Below, one piece after another: positions 22,277 to 31,144 of a stretch of 64,000 bases of DNA. Under the pieces are notes generated by a model. It saw nothing but the letters and a program-made list of their open reading frames with translations. It was not told the origin of the DNA and did not search any database. Within the stretch, counting starts at the first letter, position 1, and every line of letters begins with the position of its first letter. Position numbers and translations under genes: made by a program. This DNA comes from a virus. The DNA lies in IMG/VR virus record IMGVR_UViG_3300033143_002274, positions 1-64,000 of that record; one strand, 5' to 3'.

Positions 22277-22485
22277 TTGTTCTTACCTTTCTGGAAGTAG
22301 TAATCAATTTTGTTTAAGAAACGTTCATCACAACTATGCATTGCAGCTTCCTTAGTGATGAATCCACCAATGGGATGCACATCACCATCATAACTTCTCA
22401 CGTAGTAATACCATTTGTTATCGGCAAAGAAGAATCTGTCTGATGAAAAATGTACATCATCATATTTGTCGGTCTGTCGCTTCAT
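22273..22485 (-). CDS. Small hypothetical protein (70 aa)
   Basis: Aromatic-rich beta protein (FFFADNKWYYYVRSYDGD) with a helix KEAAMHSCDERF, a layout seen in short phage domains that accompany regulatory proteins. It is coupled by 4-nt overlaps on both sides. Function is unknown. Confidence 0.65.
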   Translation of the reverse strand: MKRQTDKYDDVHFSSDRFFFADNKWYYYVRSYDGDVHPIGGFITKEAAMHSCDERFLNKIDYYFQKGKNK

Positions 22486-22832
22486 ACTTTAAATTCCCAC
22501 GATTTAAGTTTGGCCTTTAGCCTGTCTGCTGGATACGTCTGGATCACTCTGTCTAAATCATCAAATGATAATTCTTCATCGACATCCAATCTGAGAATAC
22601 GAGGGTACATGGCCTGATCCATTCGTATTCTTAATTCTGTATATTTTACGTAGTTGTTGATAAGTGAACGTTTACGTTCAACTTCTTCAGGGACATGTGA
22701 TAGTTCTTTGGCAGCATCATAAGTTTGTGTGTCCATCATAACCAACACATCACTGTCATCAATAACATACAATGAATCTACTGATGGGGGTTCGAACATT
22801 TCTGCCCTGATTGAAAATAAATGTATGAACAT
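22482..22832 (-). CDS. Hypothetical early protein (116 aa)
   Basis: N-terminal beta region (SLYVIDDSDVLVMMDTQTYD) followed by a charged helical part. It ends LKSWEFKV. No motif is recognised. It shares a base with the upstream gene. Confidence 0.65.
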   Translation of the reverse strand: MFIHLFSIRAEMFEPPSVDSLYVIDDSDVLVMMDTQTYDAAKELSHVPEEVERKRSLINNYVKYTELRIRMDQAMYPRILRLDVDEELSFDDLDRVIQTYPADRLKAKLKSWEFKV

Positions 22833-23089
22833 TATAACTCCCTCATTACTACCATTTCTTGAACGATATCTAATCCAGCATCAGTAAGATACCACCAGTA
22901 ATACTTTTGTTTAATTCTGTCACCTTTGTGACTTGTAAGTATGATACCCTTACGTTCCAGTTCCTGAAATTTGTTTGGTCTTCCCATACACGAAAACTTA
23001 TCATTACGATTACTCAGTCTTTTGTGTATTATGAATCTGTTAACCACATCATTTAACACAGTAATATCATCGTCAGTGAAGTCTATCAT
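22832..23089 (-). CDS. Winged-helix-like small protein (85 aa)
   Basis: FQELERKGIILTSHKGDRIK followed by YYWWYLTDAGLDIVQEM has the recognition helix, wing and C-terminal helix pattern of a winged HTH. It is a possible DNA-binding regulator within the early operon. Confidence 0.6.
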   Translation of the reverse strand: MIDFTDDDITVLNDVVNRFIIHKRLSNRNDKFSCMGRPNKFQELERKGIILTSHKGDRIKQKYYWWYLTDAGLDIVQEMVVMREL

Positions 23090-23283
23090 AGCAGAAAAAA
23101 CTCAATTTTAGTAATGTTATTTCTGATGAATTCCAGATATGTTATCCGAAAATAATTAACTGGTTTATTTCTGGTATTAGTAGGAGGTATAAATCCTGCT
23201 TTACGCGCAGCCCTATAACGGTCATTACCATTTTTTATAGGCATCAATCTGTTAAGTACTCGTATGTATTTTTCATCTGTCAT
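23086..23283 (-). CDS. Tandem paralog 3 of a small early family (65 aa)
   Basis: Shares with the next two genes the layout MT-x-E/T-K/R-Y-x-R start, a middle RAARKAGFIPP segment, and the end TYLEFIRNNITKIEFFLL. Similarity to the 23280 gene is clear (xxYLEFIRxN). It is one unit of a local gene triplication with ATGA overlaps. Confidence 0.7.
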   Translation of the reverse strand: MTDEKYIRVLNRLMPIKNGNDRYRAARKAGFIPPTNTRNKPVNYFRITYLEFIRNNITKIEFFLL

Positions 23284-23489
23284 AATATTTCAAACTCAAT
23301 TCTGGCAACGTTGTATCTGATGAATTCCAGATATGCCACATGAAACTCGTGAGTAGCTGAATACTCAGTAACATACTTGTGTTGTGGGGGTACAAACCCA
23401 GCAGCCCTTACAATATCAAATCGTTCATTACCTCTTTCAAAATTCGGCAATAATTTCTTGATTGCTCGTTGATATTTTTCAAGTGTCAT
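23280..23489 (-). CDS. Tandem paralog 2 of a small early family (69 aa)
   Basis: Starts MTLEKYQRAIKKLLPNF, has RAAGFVPP in the middle and ends AYLEFIRYNVARIEFEIL, clearly paralogous to its downstream neighbour. The compact size and hydrophobic C-terminal tail suggest a protein-binding adaptor. No known family is assigned. Confidence 0.7.
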   Translation of the reverse strand: MTLEKYQRAIKKLLPNFERGNERFDIVRAAGFVPPQHKYVTEYSATHEFHVAYLEFIRYNVARIEFEIL

Positions 23490-23698
23490 AATAAATGGAA
23501 CGCCACTAACTCTTTGTTGTATCTGAGGAATTCAATTGCAATAATTCTGGCATAATTTGACCTTGCTTTGCCACAACTTCTATCTGGAATGGATGAATCA
23601 TTCATCCCCAATGTCTGAAGAAATTGATACATTTCCGTAAATTTTTGAGGCATTGGGTAATGTCTGTTAACCAACCGTTTGTATCTTGTAAGTGTCAT
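23486..23698 (-). CDS. Tandem paralog 1 of a small early family (70 aa), first gene of the operon
   Basis: Starts MTLTRYKRLVNRHYPM and ends AIEFLRYNKELVAFHLL, matching paralogs 2 and 3. It has the ribosome site GGGAATG and lies about 23 nt after the expected transcription start of the 23728-23756 promoter, so it heads an immediate-early operon. Confidence 0.7.
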   Translation of the reverse strand: MTLTRYKRLVNRHYPMPQKFTEMYQFLQTLGMNDSSIPDRSCGKARSNYARIIAIEFLRYNKELVAFHLL

Positions 23699-23727
23699 AA
23701 TCTACATTCCCAATTTCAATACGGGGA

Positions 23728-23756
23728 ATTATAGATTGAAAACAAAATTAAGTCAA
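23728..23756 (-). promoter_or_regulatory. Sigma70-type early promoter
   Basis: TTGACT, 17-nt spacer ending TTTTCAATC, TATAAT on the minus strand. It drives the eleven-gene operon 23698-20682. The 15-base core TTTTCAATCTATAAT is identical at 5059 and 59972. Confidence 0.88.
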
Positions 23757-23762
23757 GCGGTA

Positions 23763-24041
23763 TTAGCCTAGATATTCTCTGGTTGTTTCCCAGACTGCTT
23801 TAGATTTGAGTGATGCCTTGAGTGTTCCATGAACGTCCTTACCCAGATGGCGTATGATACCATTAATCTGATCTTCCAGACGTTGTTTAGCCCAAGTTTT
23901 TTCTTCTGGTGTGCCGTACATCTGGTCAATACTCCAATACTGGTTAATCAATCTGATAACCTTCTGTAATGGGTTAGATCGTTCTTGTCTGTATGTTTTG
24001 CGCTCTTTCGAGTTAGCAGTGTTGAGTGTATGAGTTGTCAT
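23763..24041 (-). CDS. Hypothetical late protein (92 aa)
   Basis: A basic, helical protein (RQERSNPLQKVIRLINQYWS). A late promoter lies upstream (24070-24077). It ends just before the early promoter of the next operon. No family is recognised. Confidence 0.6.
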   Translation of the reverse strand: MTTHTLNTANSKERKTYRQERSNPLQKVIRLINQYWSIDQMYGTPEEKTWAKQRLEDQINGIIRHLGKDVHGTLKASLKSKAVWETTREYLG

Positions 24042-24069
24042 AATTATCTTCTTTTACTTTTGATACTGG

Positions 24070-24089
24070 TATTTATCATGGCATAAATA
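24070..24089. promoter_or_regulatory. Divergent late promoters
   Basis: TATTTATCATGGCATAAATA: GATAAATA on the minus strand (24070-24077) for the 23763 gene and CATAAATA on the plus strand (24082-24089) for the GIY-YIG gene. Confidence 0.7.
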
Positions 24090-24094
24090 CGAGT

Positions 24095-24550
24095 ATGGAA
24101 TTAGATATTGGACATTGGGAAACCGAGTTAAACGAATTTGACCCAGAAGATTTTTATGGGTTTGTGTACAGGATTATTAATGTTGTTACAAATCAAGAGT
24201 ACATCGGAAAAAAACAATTGAAATCAAGGAACAGAGTCAAGGTTGCTGGACGCAAAAATCGTAAGATTGTTTTCAGGAATACCAATTGGAAGAAGTACAC
24301 ATCAAGCAGTAAACGAATCAATGAAGAAATAGAAGAACATGGTAAGGAACGATTCAGATTTATTATCATATCCTTACACGTCAGTAAGGGATCACTTGTC
24401 TACAAAGAAATCTTTCTTCAGATAACAGAGAATGTGATGCGTGAGAAGTTACCTGATGGTACACGTAAGTACTACAATGGAAACATTGGCAGCGTTAAAT
24501 TTTTACCACCTGATGAAACATTACTCGAATCACAATTCAAAGTTTGTTAA
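24095..24550 (+). CDS. GIY-YIG endonuclease-like protein (SegE-type)
   Basis: YGFVYRI (residues 21-27) and EYIGKKQL (35-42) are the GIY and YIG elements. They are followed by an Arg/Lys-rich region and VYKEIFLQ with the conserved Glu. T4-like phages carry many such free-standing endonucleases (Seg family), which spread by cutting related genomes. A late promoter is unusual for a homing enzyme, so a structural or packaging use of the nuclease is possible. Its 3' end overlaps the opposing gene by 4 nt. Confidence 0.75.
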   Translation: MELDIGHWETELNEFDPEDFYGFVYRIINVVTNQEYIGKKQLKSRNRVKVAGRKNRKIVFRNTNWKKYTSSSKRINEEIEEHGKERFRFIIISLHVSKGSLVYKEIFLQITENVMREKLPDGTRKYYNGNIGSVKFLPPDETLLESQFKVC

Positions 24551-24903
24551 AGTTTATCCATAAGTTGTTTCTGTTTATCAAAATTACGATATTTTATAAA
24601 AAAATATAGGGAAAACGCGCATAATATCAGTTGAACAATTGATGATATTGTATTACGTCCATCAAAAAACCATACAAAAGATATAAAAAACACATTGTAC
24701 AGATTCAATATCCACATACTAAGATGAAATTTATTCGCAATGATGCTGCTGCCCCACTTGAATGATCTTCTGGCACGTTTCATATGGAACTTATAATCAT
24801 CAATATTATTAGGTTGCCATTCCGCATTCCTAATAGCATACTTAATGGGACTGTGCTTATCATACAGACGTTTGGCAAAGTTAAATGATATGAGTGAACC
24901 CAT
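24547..24903 (-). CDS. Two-pass membrane protein (118 aa)
   Basis: Two hydrophobic segments (about residues 62-80 and 84-106), preceded by a basic amphipathic N-terminal region. It starts inside the end of gene 46. Function is unknown; an early membrane effector or superinfection protein is possible. Confidence 0.6.
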   Translation of the reverse strand: MGSLISFNFAKRLYDKHSPIKYAIRNAEWQPNNIDDYKFHMKRARRSFKWGSSIIANKFHLSMWILNLYNVFFISFVWFFDGRNTISSIVQLILCAFSLYFFIKYRNFDKQKQLMDKL

Positions 24904-27139
24904 TTTCTTTTACGACCTTCATGATGTTGTCAACTTCTGTTACAAGATCATCCCTGTGTGATATCAGGAATACGTTTTCATTTTTGTGTTCTTTAAGTAA
25001 TTTGAAGATTGCATGGAAACCACTTGCGTCAATTCCGTTATCAAGCAATTCATCAATACCCAAGAAGTTAAACTTAAACCCAGACACACTCATTAAGTCC
25101 CTGAATGCCATACTCACTGAGAAGTCTAACCGGCCTCGTTCGCCATTAGAAAGATTACCGTAGCTCACTGAGTTCTGCATGTAATCTATATCAACTGTCA
25201 GATCATTATTGATAGTAACAATATGAGGCAATTCCAACTTCATTGTGTACTCGGCAATCTTCTGATTGATATAAGGGATGTATTGGTCTAACAAATTCTT
25301 TCTGATGAATGATTTGTTATCAGTCAACATCTTAATCAATAATTTGTAATGTGATTCCTTTTCTTTCAAATTGAAAAGCACAGATTCATCATACTCAACC
25401 AACTCAGCTTTAGATCGTATCAACTGGTCAACATATGGGTTAGTTTCTTCATTGACTTTTATCAATTGTTTACGAAGATTCTTCAGTGTGGAAATAATTT
25501 CAATACACTCAGCATCAGTATAAACTTCTTTGGGGAGTGAGGTTGACAAATTGCCAACTTCAACTTCATAAGATATTTTGCTTTCGTTTGCGTCTACTCC
25601 AATACTGGTAACGGAAGCATCATATTCTTCATTAAGACTTTCTTTTTCTTTGTTGGTATCAGCAGTTATTTTGAGAAGTTCATCTTCTAACTTACCTTCT
25701 AGTTCCCGTTGCTTATCGCCCTGTTCCCGTTGAGAGACAACCAATAACTTATTCAATTCAGAATGAATGTTGTCTGTCAATTTAGTAAGTTCGGTAAGTT
25801 CATCTTCTGCTGTTGAAATTTCAGCTTTGAGATCGTGAACGCCAGCACCAACACTCTCGTTGTTTTTGCCTACTTCAATAGCATCTTCGTCAATGTGTTG
25901 TAGCTCACTATTTATTAAATCAATCTTATCATTATCAACATGCGTTTGTTTACAGTAAGGACATATGCCATCCATAAGATTCTTAAGTTCACCACGTAAT
26001 TTTTCTTCACTGTCAACCATAACTCTGAGTTGTTTGGCGTTATCAGTCAGGTAAGCAAGTGATTCTTTCAGGAGTGCTTTCTTTTCAATCAGACTTTTTT
26101 CAAGATTGCTTTTCTTGGTAATCAGATCTATTGATTTATCACTTGAATCAGATTCAAATTGACTACGTTCTTTTTGATATGATAAGGTTAGGTTAGATGA
26201 TTCTTCTTTATGGGCAGATTCAAATTCTGCAAAGATTTTAGCACCATCATTAGTAATCTTTTCCAATAACTGTACATGGATAGATGTAGCTTTAGCCATA
26301 TCTTGATCCTTAGTTTTATCTATGTCATCTATTGAAAGTTTGATTTTGGTGATAGCTTCTATCTGGTCACGGATTATCTGATTAGTCTTTTGTGTTGCCT
26401 CAACATCAATGAGTGACAACCCTTCAATCTCAGTCTCAGTATCCTTAACTTCATCCATATGACTTTGATTCCAGCTTTTAGACTGAGCATCCAATGATTC
26501 AATACGTGCAGTCACCTTATCAAAGTTACTGATGATATGACTTTTGTTCTGTTCTTCAAGTTTGATTTCAACAATCACATCTTTGTTTTTTGATTTGAGT
26601 GTGTTGGCACGTTCTGAGAGTACATCTAACCCCACCATTTTTTCCATGAAGTCACGTTGTGGTGATGGTTTCATCCCCATGAACGGAATTGTGGTGGTGT
26701 TTAACATAATGGTATTACAGAATGTATCAAAATTAATACCAATCAATTTCTCAATAGTTTCATCGACTGTCGCAGCAGAATGCATGGTGTAAGGTTCACC
26801 ATCTTTCAATACTTCACACACAGCAGGTTTACGCCCACGTCTGATGACGAATTCAATATCGTCCACAACCATTTCAATTTCAACAACCATTTTCTTTTTG
26901 TTGATGACATTGACAAATGCATCTTGTCTGATGTTACTGATACCTTCATTGAACAGTACCCATGATATTGCTTGGAATATGGTAGACTTACCAACACCAT
27001 TTCTGCTGTACCCTTCAGTACCCACATCTTTGTTGACACCAAGTATTAAGGTGGTGTCATGTTCATTCAATTGAATGGTAATGGGTTTATGACCGAACGA
27101 CAGAAAATTTTGAATGGTTATTTTTTTGAACTCAATCAT
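24881..27139 (-). CDS. 46: Recombination endonuclease subunit gp46 (Rad50/SbcC-like)
   Basis: SMC-type ATPase that partners gp47 to resect double-strand breaks and support recombination-dependent replication. Walker A is NGVGKST (47-53), preceded by NFLSFG. A long coiled coil contains a zinc hook CPYC (393-396). The signature YGNLSNGERGRLDFSVS and Walker B FLGIDELLDNG lie near the C-terminus. At 752 aa it is much longer than T4 gp46 (560 aa), mostly in the coiled coil. Confidence 0.95.
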   Translation of the reverse strand: MIEFKKITIQNFLSFGHKPITIQLNEHDTTLILGVNKDVGTEGYSRNGVGKSTIFQAISWVLFNEGISNIRQDAFVNVINKKKMVVEIEMVVDDIEFVIRRGRKPAVCEVLKDGEPYTMHSAATVDETIEKLIGINFDTFCNTIMLNTTTIPFMGMKPSPQRDFMEKMVGLDVLSERANTLKSKNKDVIVEIKLEEQNKSHIISNFDKVTARIESLDAQSKSWNQSHMDEVKDTETEIEGLSLIDVEATQKTNQIIRDQIEAITKIKLSIDDIDKTKDQDMAKATSIHVQLLEKITNDGAKIFAEFESAHKEESSNLTLSYQKERSQFESDSSDKSIDLITKKSNLEKSLIEKKALLKESLAYLTDNAKQLRVMVDSEEKLRGELKNLMDGICPYCKQTHVDNDKIDLINSELQHIDEDAIEVGKNNESVGAGVHDLKAEISTAEDELTELTKLTDNIHSELNKLLVVSQREQGDKQRELEGKLEDELLKITADTNKEKESLNEEYDASVTSIGVDANESKISYEVEVGNLSTSLPKEVYTDAECIEIISTLKNLRKQLIKVNEETNPYVDQLIRSKAELVEYDESVLFNLKEKESHYKLLIKMLTDNKSFIRKNLLDQYIPYINQKIAEYTMKLELPHIVTINNDLTVDIDYMQNSVSYGNLSNGERGRLDFSVSMAFRDLMSVSGFKFNFLGIDELLDNGIDASGFHAIFKLLKEHKNENVFLISHRDDLVTEVDNIMKVVKENGFTHII

Positions 27140-27299
27140 TGGTGAAATCTCTCCATATATCTTTGTATGCTGGAATCACATGGTCAACAATATAATCTTT
27201 CAAGGAACAAGGGATAGCACATACCATTTCAACTACACCAAATATGATAGAAACCACAGTTGCCACGATTAATCTGTATATCAATGTTATAAATTTCAT
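27132..27299 (-). CDS. Small membrane protein between genes 47 and 46 (55 aa)
   Basis: The start overlaps the gp47 stop (TAATG) and its stop overlaps the gp46 start (ATGATTGA), so it is translationally coupled to both. Residues 4-28 (ITLIYRLIVATVVSIIFGVV) form a membrane helix. It is similar in position to the small gene often found between T4 47 and 46 (47.1 type), but without established homology. Confidence 0.7.
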   Translation of the reverse strand: MKFITLIYRLIVATVVSIIFGVVEMVCAIPCSLKDYIVDHVIPAYKDIWRDFTND

Positions 27300-28315
27300 T
27301 ATAGTATCTCCTGATAAAGTTCTTCTAATAGATCTTTGTTAATAGATTCATTGTCGGTCATTCCCTTAATATGAGTGACCACTGCTTCATCAATAGACAT
27401 AAGATGATTGATGTCTGTGACTTCAGCAATTACCTTATTGTCAGTTTTTGGTTTGTAAACCAATTTGTTGGTTCTGAAATCGTTGTCTTCCAGTATAGCA
27501 GATATCGTATCCAAAGTTTCACGTGATACGTCATCTTCCACTACGACTCTGACAGTGACATCATTCAAGTCGAATTGTGACCAATCTGTTTCAAGTATTT
27601 CTGCTGGGGTTAATGTCAGCACATGAACCTTTTCATAATTGACGAATTCATACTTACCAGTGTCTGTATCAAATACACAGAACCCTTTGTTGGGGTCGTT
27701 ATCATCATTGAAGTCGAACGGCAGTGGATTACCAATGTACACAACATTATCAGTGAATTGTCTTCCATGATAGTGACCAGAAAAAACAACATCTAAATGT
27801 TTGAGTTCCCTGTGAGACTGACCACTTTCCATAATGTAATGATCATTCAATTGAAAATTAGAGAATTCAAAATGACCCATCATGTACTTAACTTTCTTTT
27901 CTTTGGATATTTTGATAATGTCATCGTATTCTTCTGGGGTGCATAACCATGACACCAGCATCACATCACCAATAATTTTATAATAATCAACAACTTCTGT
28001 GACATATGGTTTGAACATATGTGTGGAGCAGACATCACGATTGTCTCTGAAATAGATATCATGATTACCCTTCAACATATAAGTTGATTCGAAGGTGTTG
28101 GTAATCCTTGAAACAGTTTCATTTGCATATTCGATGGTATTAAGATCGAGTTTCGCCCTGTTGTGAAAGAAATCACCCAGATGAACGAATGTCGATATTT
28201 CATTTTCTTCAGCGTAATTACACATCCAATCAGTGAAATCCACTAAGTCTTGGTTGTGTATAACTGAATCACCAGCATTACCATGATGCCAATCAGTTGA
28301 TAGGATCATCTTCAT
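27299..28315 (-). CDS. 47: Recombination endonuclease subunit gp47 (Mre11/SbcD-like)
   Basis: Calcineurin-like phosphoesterase: STDWHHG (D8, H10), HLGDFFHNR (46-53), KGNHD (82-86), MGHFEFS and SGHYHGR metal-binding motifs appear in order. The length (338 aa) matches T4 gp47 (339 aa). It forms the nuclease complex with gp46. Confidence 0.95.
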   Translation of the reverse strand: MKMILSTDWHHGNAGDSVIHNQDLVDFTDWMCNYAEENEISTFVHLGDFFHNRAKLDLNTIEYANETVSRITNTFESTYMLKGNHDIYFRDNRDVCSTHMFKPYVTEVVDYYKIIGDVMLVSWLCTPEEYDDIIKISKEKKVKYMMGHFEFSNFQLNDHYIMESGQSHRELKHLDVVFSGHYHGRQFTDNVVYIGNPLPFDFNDDNDPNKGFCVFDTDTGKYEFVNYEKVHVLTLTPAEILETDWSQFDLNDVTVRVVVEDDVSRETLDTISAILEDNDFRTNKLVYKPKTDNKVIAEVTDINHLMSIDEAVVTHIKGMTDNESINKDLLEELYQEIL

Positions 28316-28358
28316 ATGTCATTCCTCTTAAATTTAACTTGTTACTATATCACATGTT

Positions 28359-28784
28359 TCAATCTAAATCATCATTATTGCTGTGTTTGTCTGTGAAAGT
28401 GTACGATGGATTGTACAAATTATCAATCAATAATCTGTCACGTATTTCTTGTTGACGTTTTTCTTTGTTCAAGATTTGGATGAATGAATTGTGAATGACT
28501 GAGGTATAGTAAGCAAATGGATTCTCACTTTTGGCAGAATCGAATTTATGTAATGCGCCAACACAGGCAACGATGCCACTGTTGATCATTTCACTCTTGT
28601 AACTATACCCAGAGAAATTAGGTTTGGATGCGTATCGTGTGGCAAGTATCATGAACATTCGTCCCAGTTTGTCTGATACTCTATTTTTTTTCTGGCAGTA
28701 TATCAGTTCTGCAAACATTTCCTTGTTGCTCAAATATCCTTCTTCTTTCGTTTTTTTTGTTCTTCTTGTTTTCTTATCTGTCAT
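28359..28784 (-). CDS. 55: Late-transcription sigma factor gp55
   Basis: A small sigma factor that directs host RNA polymerase to NATAAATA late promoters. ATRYASKPNFSGYSYKSEMI is the conserved region 2-like segment of T4-type gp55, followed by the KFDSAKSENPFAYYTSV core-binding and -10 reading region. At 141 aa it is shorter than T4 gp55 (185 aa). The C-terminus ends NNDDLD without an obvious hydrophobic clamp-binding tail (see findings). Confidence 0.92.
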   Translation of the reverse strand: MTDKKTRRTKKTKEEGYLSNKEMFAELIYCQKKNRVSDKLGRMFMILATRYASKPNFSGYSYKSEMINSGIVACVGALHKFDSAKSENPFAYYTSVIHNSFIQILNKEKRQQEIRDRLLIDNLYNPSYTFTDKHSNNDDLD

Positions 28785-28828
28785 TTTTACCCCTTGTGAC
28801 CTATGTAGAGATCATCTTAGCACACTGA

Positions 28829-28836
28829 GATAAATA
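28829..28836 (+). promoter_or_regulatory. Late promoter
   Basis: GATAAATA 25 nt upstream of the 28861 gene, at the left edge of the tail module. Confidence 0.7.
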
Positions 28837-28860
28837 AGTATACATAAACAGGAAATAATT

Positions 28861-29085
28861 ATGAAAAAATATACAAATATCACAAATGCAATGGTATGTG
28901 TTGAATTCGAAGGAGTTGCACAATTTTTACGCAGGGGTCAATCGGTTACTAATGATTTGAAAGTAATCAAACTACCAAAGAGTGTTCTGGTAGAAGATTT
29001 AACCCCAACTAAGGTCATTAAAACTAAGACTGCGGTTAAGAAAACCACTGAAACCAAACCAAAAAGCATCAAAAAAGCAAAGTAG
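28861..29085 (+). CDS. Small late protein (74 aa)
   Basis: An N-terminal beta domain (TNAMVCVEFEGVAQFLRRGQ) is followed by a Lys/Thr-rich basic tail. Composition suggests a small virion or DNA-binding protein. First gene of the tail transcription unit. No family is recognised. Confidence 0.65.
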   Translation: MKKYTNITNAMVCVEFEGVAQFLRRGQSVTNDLKVIKLPKSVLVEDLTPTKVIKTKTAVKKTTETKPKSIKKAK

Positions 29086-29093
29086 CATAATAT

Positions 29094-29111
29094 TTTAGGA
29101 AATTTCCTAAA
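29094..29111. promoter_or_regulatory. 18-bp perfect palindrome overlapping a late-promoter-like site
   Basis: TTTAGGAAATTTCCTAAA is a perfect 18-bp inverted repeat. It is followed by TAAGATTA, and its right half runs into CCTAAATA (29106-29113), a weak late octamer upstream of gp18. It could be an operator for a dimeric protein. Confidence 0.5.
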
Positions 29112-29152
29112 TAAGATTATAAGAGAATAATATTATTTAGGAGATATTAATA

Positions 29153-30625
29153 ATGACATACCCTATATCGGCAGGGGTTTACCCACGTGAAGTTGATCAG
29201 AGTTTTATAGTACCAGCAGTAGCAAATAGCATTGGTGGTATAGTGATTTCGTCTGACAAAGGTAATACGGGCGAACTTAACCTTGTAACAAGTAACAAAG
29301 AATTTTTGGACACTTATGGTGATCCAGTTCCAGACAATCCATCAATGTATGCTGCTTTAGCATTCTTAGAGAAAGGCAATCGTTTATTAGTTGCACGTGC
29401 AATCAATGATGCGATAGTTGCTACCTCACCAGTATTAGACACTGATGGTACACCAACACTTGCATTCACAGTAAACGCGAAGAACGAAGGACTTTGGGGT
29501 AACAGTTTAACTGTTACAACTTCTGCTTCTGTCAACGACATTTTTACTCTGACTATTTTATTAGACGCAGTTATAGTTGAAACTTTTGAAGTGACTCGTA
29601 ATCCATTAGCAAAAAATGGTTTCGGACAAAGTATCTTCATCGAAGACGTAATTGACAAAAACTCAATATATGTTTCTGTTGTTGATAATGCTGCTAACCC
29701 ATACACTGTTGCCGATGTTGCTACAGTAACCGCACAAGCATTTACTGCTGGTGCTGATGATACTCTTGCACCAGATGATACAGATATCAATGCTGAGTGG
29801 GATCGCTTCGCAGTCAAAGAAGACGTTGAAGTAAGTCTGTTAATTAATGGTGGTTGGGCAACAATTGCTGTCCATGCAAAAATGATTGCAATAGCAGAAG
29901 CACGTAAAGATTGTTTTGCAATTCTTGATTTTCTTGAAGCTGACGATACCGTTGCTGAAATGGTTACTTATACTGGTACTACTTTAAATGCGAACACTTC
30001 ATACGCTGCAATCTATGCAGGTTGGGTTTACATTTATGACCAATACAATGACAAATATTTATATGTTCCACCTTCAGGTTATGTCGCAGGTGTATACGCT
30101 AATACTGCAAACGTAAGCGAAGTATGGTATGCACCAGCAGGTGTAAGACGTGGCGTGATGAATGTACTGGGGGTTCAAACAGTATGGTCAGAAGGTGACA
30201 GAGACACTTTATACACTGCCAAAATTAACCCAATCCAGAATTTCACCGGAGAAGGTATTCAAGTATATGGTCAGAAGACACTTCAGACTGCTGCATCTGC
30301 ATTAGATCGTGTAAACGTTCGTATGCTTATGATAACAATTGAAAAAGCACTTGAAAAAGCATTACGTCCATTTGTGTTCGAATTTAACGATACGTTCACC
30401 AGAGACAATATTGCTTCTATCATCAATTCTTATATGGAAGACATCAAAGTAAGACGTGGTGTTTATGATTACTTGGCAGTTGTGGATGAAACCAATAACA
30501 CTGCAATAGTCATTGACCAAAATAAATTGATTGTTGATTTGTATGTTAAGCCAACACGAGTAGCGGAATTCATTCAGATGAATGCTGTTATTACTGCAAC
30601 TGGCGCAAGTTTTACAACGTCATAA
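29153..30625 (+). CDS. 18: Tail sheath protein, gp18-like
   Basis: The contractile sheath subunit. The N-terminus MTYPISAGVYPREVDQSF and the DPVPDNPSMYAALAFLEKGN region match T4-type sheaths, and the C-terminal domain contains QNFTGEGIQVYGQKTLQ, the conserved sheath core. It has 490 aa versus 659 in T4, so outer domains are reduced. The ribosome site TTAGGAG precedes the ATG. Confidence 0.95.
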   Translation: MTYPISAGVYPREVDQSFIVPAVANSIGGIVISSDKGNTGELNLVTSNKEFLDTYGDPVPDNPSMYAALAFLEKGNRLLVARAINDAIVATSPVLDTDGTPTLAFTVNAKNEGLWGNSLTVTTSASVNDIFTLTILLDAVIVETFEVTRNPLAKNGFGQSIFIEDVIDKNSIYVSVVDNAANPYTVADVATVTAQAFTAGADDTLAPDDTDINAEWDRFAVKEDVEVSLLINGGWATIAVHAKMIAIAEARKDCFAILDFLEADDTVAEMVTYTGTTLNANTSYAAIYAGWVYIYDQYNDKYLYVPPSGYVAGVYANTANVSEVWYAPAGVRRGVMNVLGVQTVWSEGDRDTLYTAKINPIQNFTGEGIQVYGQKTLQTAASALDRVNVRMLMITIEKALEKALRPFVFEFNDTFTRDNIASIINSYMEDIKVRRGVYDYLAVVDETNNTAIVIDQNKLIVDLYVKPTRVAEFIQMNAVITATGASFTTS

Positions 30626-30643
30626 GATTAGGAGAAATATAAA

Positions 30644-31144
30644 ATGGCAAATATACAAGATATCCGCGCAATCAATACTCCACAAAAATCATATTTGTGG
30701 GAAGTTGATGTACAGGGTTTATCTACGGGTGGTGTTCAAAATATGTCTTTCTTTGCAAAGACTATTTCTATACCTCAAATTGCGGTAGAGCAAATCATAA
30801 TCAACTACAAAGGGTTAAAGACTCACCACGCTGGTCGTGATGCATCTGGTCATACTGTGACTATCTCTTTCTGGGATGATGAAGCACAGACCATTCATAA
30901 GTTTTTTGATGATTGGTTTAACCTAGTTCTTAATCAAGAAAATGGTGCAAGTGCTGGACGTGATATATACTCTGCTGATTTGGTAATCCGGTTGATGGAT
31001 TCTGCTGATGAAAATATTACAAGTACTATCAAGTTAACAAAAGTATTTCCAACCGATATGGCTGAAATTGCTTTAAGTTATGATAGTTCAGAACCAGTTG
31101 AACACAGTATCACATTATCATTTGATGCTAAAATAATCGAGTAA
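30644..31144 (+). CDS. 19: Tail tube protein, gp19-like
   Basis: 166 aa, the same size as T4 gp19 (163 aa). RAINTPQKSYLWEVDVQGLS, HHAGRDASG and TISFWDDEA are typical tube features. It lies directly after the sheath gene and before a strong terminator, ensuring high expression of the sheath-tube pair. Confidence 0.95.
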   Translation: MANIQDIRAINTPQKSYLWEVDVQGLSTGGVQNMSFFAKTISIPQIAVEQIIINYKGLKTHHAGRDASGHTVTISFWDDEAQTIHKFFDDWFNLVLNQENGASAGRDIYSADLVIRLMDSADENITSTIKLTKVFPTDMAEIALSYDSSEPVEHSITLSFDAKIIE

